Assembly: GCA_036376275.1 (NCBI GenBank)
Contig: DASVAP010000280.1
Location: 1-16,274, forward strand
DNA length: 16,274 bases
Reading direction: 5' to 3'
Origin: JABFRZ01 sp036376275
Lineage (GTDB): Bacteria; Planctomycetota; UBA1135; GCA-002686595
In this document: piece by piece, positions 14,571 to 16,274 of the stretch
Layout: every line of letters starts with the position of its first letter
Position numbering within the stretch: the first letter of the stretch is position 1
Notes under the pieces: model-generated
What the model saw: the letters and a program-made list of their open reading frames with translations, nothing else
What the model was told of the DNA's origin: nothing
Database searches by the model: none
Position numbers and translations under genes: made by a program

Positions 14571-16234
14571 GGCACGCGCGCGGGCTGGCGGGGCTCGGCG
14601 GCGTGCTCGTCACGCTGGCCGGCTGCGCGGAGGCGCCGGGGTCGGACGCGGCGCCGGCCGCCTGGTTCGTCGAGGAGGCCGCCGCGCGCGGGCTCGTCTT
14701 CACCTGGCAATCGGGCCACGCCGGGCGGCACTACTTCCCCGAGATCATGGGCGGAGGCGCCGCGCTCCTCGACCTCGAGGAGGACGGCGACCTGGACGTC
14801 TACTGCGTGCAGGCCGGCGCGATCACGGCCGAGCCGGCCGCGCGGCCGGGCGACCAGCTCTTCGTGAACGAGGGCGGCGGGCGCTTCCGCGACGCCAGCG
14901 CGGCCAGCGGTGCCGGCGGGCGCGGCTACGGCATGGGCGTGGCCGCCGGCGACGCCGACGAGGACGGGCGCACGGACCTCTACGTGACCAACGTCGGGCC
15001 GAACGTGCTGCTGGCGAACGCGGGCGGCGGCCTGCGCGACGTGACCGACGCGGCCGGCGTGGGCGAGCCGAGCTGGAGCACGAGCGCCGCCTTCGTCGAC
15101 GTCGACCGCGACGGCGACCTGGACCTCTTCGTGACGAACTACATCCGCTGGTCCGTGGGCGGCGAGATCACCTGCTACACGAAGCCGCACCCGGAGGACT
15201 ACTGCTCGCCCAACTCCTACGCCGCGCCGGCGCCGGACACGCTCTACCGCAACGAGGGCGCGGGCGTGTTCCGCGACGTCTCGCAGGAGGCCGGGCTGCG
15301 CGCCGCCTCCGGCAACGGGCTGGGCGTGGTGGCCACGGACTTCGACGGCGACGGCTGGGTGGACCTCTTCGTGGCCAACGACGGGATGCTCAACCAGCTG
15401 TGGCGCAACCGCGCCGACGGGAGCTTCGAGGAGGTGGCCGTGGCCGCCGGGTGCGCGGTCGACCAGGACGGGCGCAAGAAGGCCGGCATGGGCACGCACG
15501 TGGCCGACCTCGACTTCGACGGCGACGAGGACCTCCTGGTGGTGAACCTGTCGGGCGAGACCGACTCCTACTACCGCAACGACGGCGGGCGCTTCGCGGA
15601 CCGCACGCCGCTGGTCGGCCTGGCGGGCGCGAGCCGGCCCTTCACGCGCTTCGGGGTGGGCTTCGCCGACTTCGACCAGGACGGGCTGCTCGACCTCTAC
15701 CAGGCCAACGGGCGCGTGACGCGGCGCCCGGACGTGGCCGGCCCGCGGCCCTTCGACGAGCCGAACCTGCTCTGGCGCGGCCTGGAGGGCGGGCGCTTCG
15801 AGGAGGTGCAGCCGCGGGGTGGGACGGCGGCGCCGCTCTCGGCTGCCAGCCGCGCCGCGGCCTTCGGGGACCTGGACGGCGACGGGGCGCTGGACGTGGT
15901 GGTCGTCAACCGTGACGCACCGGCGTACTTGCTGCTCAACCGCGTCGCGGGGCGCGGGCGTGCGTTGCTCTTCGACCTGCGCGAGACCAGCGGCCGGCCG
16001 GCGCTCGGCGCGCGCCTGGAGGTCGAGGTGGGGGGACGGACGGTCGTGCGCGTGGCGCGCAGCGCCTACAGCTACTGCGCGGCCAGCGACCCGCGCGTGC
16101 ACCTCGGGCTGGGCGCGGCGAGCGAGCCGGCGGAGGCGCGCGTGATCTGGGCCGACGGGGTGGAGGAGCGGTTCGTCGGGCCCTTCGCTGCTGGCCGGGT
16201 GCACCGGCTGGCGCGTGGGGACGGGGTGAGGTGA
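14567..16234 (+). CDS. CRTAC1-like lipoprotein: FG-GAP/VCBS repeats with ASPIC/UnbV domain
   Basis: A 555-residue predicted lipoprotein. The start is GTG at 14567, overlapping the TPR gene stop; GGAGAG at 14559-14564 precedes it, and lipobox T-L-A-G-C gives Cys20. The body is an integrin-like propeller with seven Ca-binding DxDxDG-type loops beginning near residues 69, 129, 178, 258, 314, 368 and 435, each followed by a strand such as DLYVTN or DLFVAN. Residues of about 480-545 match the ASPIC/UnbV domain (ALGARLEVEV, RSAYSYCAASDPRVHLGLG, VIWADGVEERF). Members are extracellular proteins of the CRTAC1 group; their biochemical role is not settled, with adhesion or glycan binding likely. TPR-CRTAC1 gene pairs recur in planctomycetes and acidobacteria, from memory. 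The stop TGA lies just before the window end. Confidence 0.9.
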   Translation: MRHARGLAGLGGVLVTLAGCAEAPGSDAAPAAWFVEEAAARGLVFTWQSGHAGRHYFPEIMGGGAALLDLEEDGDLDVYCVQAGAITAEPAARPGDQLFVNEGGGRFRDASAASGAGGRGYGMGVAAGDADEDGRTDLYVTNVGPNVLLANAGGGLRDVTDAAGVGEPSWSTSAAFVDVDRDGDLDLFVTNYIRWSVGGEITCYTKPHPEDYCSPNSYAAPAPDTLYRNEGAGVFRDVSQEAGLRAASGNGLGVVATDFDGDGWVDLFVANDGMLNQLWRNRADGSFEEVAVAAGCAVDQDGRKKAGMGTHVADLDFDGDEDLLVVNLSGETDSYYRNDGGRFADRTPLVGLAGASRPFTRFGVGFADFDQDGLLDLYQANGRVTRRPDVAGPRPFDEPNLLWRGLEGGRFEEVQPRGGTAAPLSAASRAAAFGDLDGDGALDVVVVNRDAPAYLLLNRVAGRGRALLFDLRETSGRPALGARLEVEVGGRTVVRVARSAYSYCAASDPRVHLGLGAASEPAEARVIWADGVEERFVGPFAAGRVHRLARGDGVR

Positions 16235-16274
16235 GGGGGGGAGGAGGGGGCTGCAGCCTTTTGTGTGAGTGGCC

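Noticed and set aside
13628..16204. An 858-codon minus-strand open frame opposite the TPR and CRTAC1-like genes.
   Set aside because: Low-complexity Val/Arg/His/Ala composition and no recognisable domain; the plus strand encodes two clear lipoproteins.
16249..16262. GGCTGCAGCC followed by TTTT as an intrinsic terminator after the last gene.
   Set aside because: As a hairpin it offers only a 3-bp stem around a 4-nt loop, too weak to support.

Overview
This is a very GC-rich (roughly 70% or more by eye), densely packed bacterial chromosomal segment. No rRNA, tRNA, phage, insertion sequence or CRISPR array was recognised. Several traits suggest a Planctomycetota-like or otherwise deep-branching bacterium: an ECF-type sigma factor paired with a Ser/Thr kinase that carries a glycine-rich C-terminal repeat, a TPR lipoprotein paired with a CRTAC1/ASPIC-UnbV lipoprotein, and a secreted glucose/sorbosone dehydrogenase with a C-terminal domain of a type I associate with planctomycete secreted proteins. 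The lineage is an inference, because no marker gene is present.

Layout. Positions 1-271 are non-coding and hold a long near-perfect inverted repeat (9-91) and a weaker one (144-186). On the minus strand a PEGA-type lipoprotein (904-1302) overlaps by 4 bases (GTGA) with a GmhB-like HAD phosphatase (272-907), whose C-terminus runs into a CTCCGCG repeat tract. Divergent from these is a GT-C (PMT_2-like) membrane glycosyltransferase (1419-2846). It converges, through a 13-bp hairpin at 2827-2861, on a minus-strand operon of ECF-like sigma factor (4548-5165) and protein kinase (2887-4542). From 5301 to the end all genes lie on the plus strand: a GCS2-type glutamate-cysteine ligase-like protein with two CBS domains (5301-7208), an M14 AstE/AspA-type zinc deacylase (7211-8392), an NAD-dependent sugar epimerase/dehydratase (8439-9425), a PlsC-type acyltransferase (9440-10282), an exported thioredoxin-like protein (10341-11312), a glucose/sorbosone dehydrogenase (11520-13076), the TPR lipoprotein (13149-14570) and the CRTAC1-like lipoprotein (14567-16234). 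Positions 16235-16274 hold nothing I can identify.

The key discovery is the thioredoxin-like gene at 10341-11312. Its reading frame is interrupted by one in-frame TGA at 10521-10523, exactly where the first cysteine of the WCGPC active site should be, giving W-(UGA)-G-P-C-K. The frame stays open and GC3-rich for a further 262 codons, through the cis-proline of the fold. Immediately downstream of the TGA is a two-tiered hairpin (10528-10566) with G residues in its apical loop, 21 nt after the TGA, which matches the bacterial SECIS layout. The best reading is an exported TlpA-like selenoprotein with a Sec-x-x-Cys redox centre and an additional alpha-helical C-terminal domain. An automatic pipeline would split it into a 60-residue fragment and a headless ORF.

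Functional themes are envelope sugar and lipid chemistry (GmhB, GT-C, epimerase, PlsC), signalling (sigma factor and kinase), amino-acyl ligation and deacylation (GCS2-CBS and M14) and exported redox or carbohydrate-binding proteins. No single pathway unites the window.
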